Shown here: in pieces, positions 62,626-64,000 of the stretch
Layout: each line of letters opens with the position of its first letter
Position numbering within the stretch: position 1 is the first letter of the stretch
Assembly (NCBI GenBank): GCA_030407005.1
Contig: JAUDYN010000008.1
Location: forward strand, 2,108,001 to 2,172,000
Direction of reading: 5' to 3'
Origin: Desarmillaria ectypa
Lineage: Eukaryota > Basidiomycota > Agaricomycetes > Agaricales > Physalacriaceae
DNA length: 64,000 bases
Made by a program: the position numbers and the translations under genes
The notes under the pieces: model-generated
What the model saw: only the letters and a program-made list of their open reading frames with translations
The model's database searches: none
Told to the model about the DNA's origin: nothing

Positions 62626-64000
<1,375 letters not shown>

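Overview
The window is nuclear DNA of a filamentous basidiomycete, most likely an Agaricomycete. Genes are dense, on both strands, and cut by many short GT-AG introns of about 46-60 nt. The gene set mixes housekeeping genes (midasin, UFD2, dynactin p62, TPR/Mlp1, mitochondrial bL35) with basidiomycete-type secreted proteins (intradiol dioxygenase-like, GH15 glucoamylases with CBM20, membrane-tailed aspartic proteases) and a divergent, HRD-containing protein kinase. For 13 complete genes I rebuilt every exon by hand and checked that the spliced length is divisible by three. For the large genes (UFD2, midasin, the phosphodiesterase, the aspartic proteases) only some boundaries were resolved.

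Layout. 1-2202 (-): 5' part of a TPR/Mlp1 nuclear-basket gene, running off the left edge. 2517-3711 (+): AN1 zinc-finger protein. 3712-5908: no recognised gene. 5909-7679 (+): secreted intradiol dioxygenase-like protein. 8463-12911 (-): UFD2 ubiquitin-chain elongation factor, head-to-head with mitochondrial ribosomal protein bL35 (13005-13374, +). 13577-14715 (-): histidine phosphatase with a C-terminal PCNA-binding-like peptide. 15406-31320 (+): midasin (MDN1/REA1), one 16-kb gene. 31760-31831 (-): initiator tRNA-Met. 32962-34515 (-): degenerate gene. 35054-36143 (-): heme oxygenase. 36601-38192 (-): triple CCCH zinc-finger protein. 39005-40322 (+): divergent protein kinase. 40654-42133 (-): PA-TM-RING protein. 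42481-44130 (+): mitochondrial-type RRM protein.

44524-64000: a glucoamylase gene (44524-46675, +) and a second, highly similar copy on the other strand (62626 to beyond 64000) face each other across about 16 kb. Between them lie a SYLF/Ysc84 protein, a type II membrane phosphodiesterase, two tandem aspartic proteases, dynactin p62, a two-TM protein, an arrestin-like protein and a fasciclin protein. The two glucoamylases share long identical tracts, including most of one intron, interspersed with diverged tracts, which suggests ectopic gene conversion.

The genes do not form one pathway. Functional groupings are loose: ribosome/translation (midasin, bL35m, initiator tRNA), protein quality control (UFD2, AN1 protein, PA-TM-RING) and secreted carbon or protein degradation (glucoamylases, proteases, dioxygenase). 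I found no CRISPR array, rRNA, intact transposon or biosynthetic gene cluster. The most interesting points are the mosaic glucoamylase pair, the PIP-box-like tail and 8-nt microexon of the histidine phosphatase, a RING domain lacking one zinc ligand, a GC-AG intron at the kinase HRD motif, and a pseudogene whose stops are all TGA.
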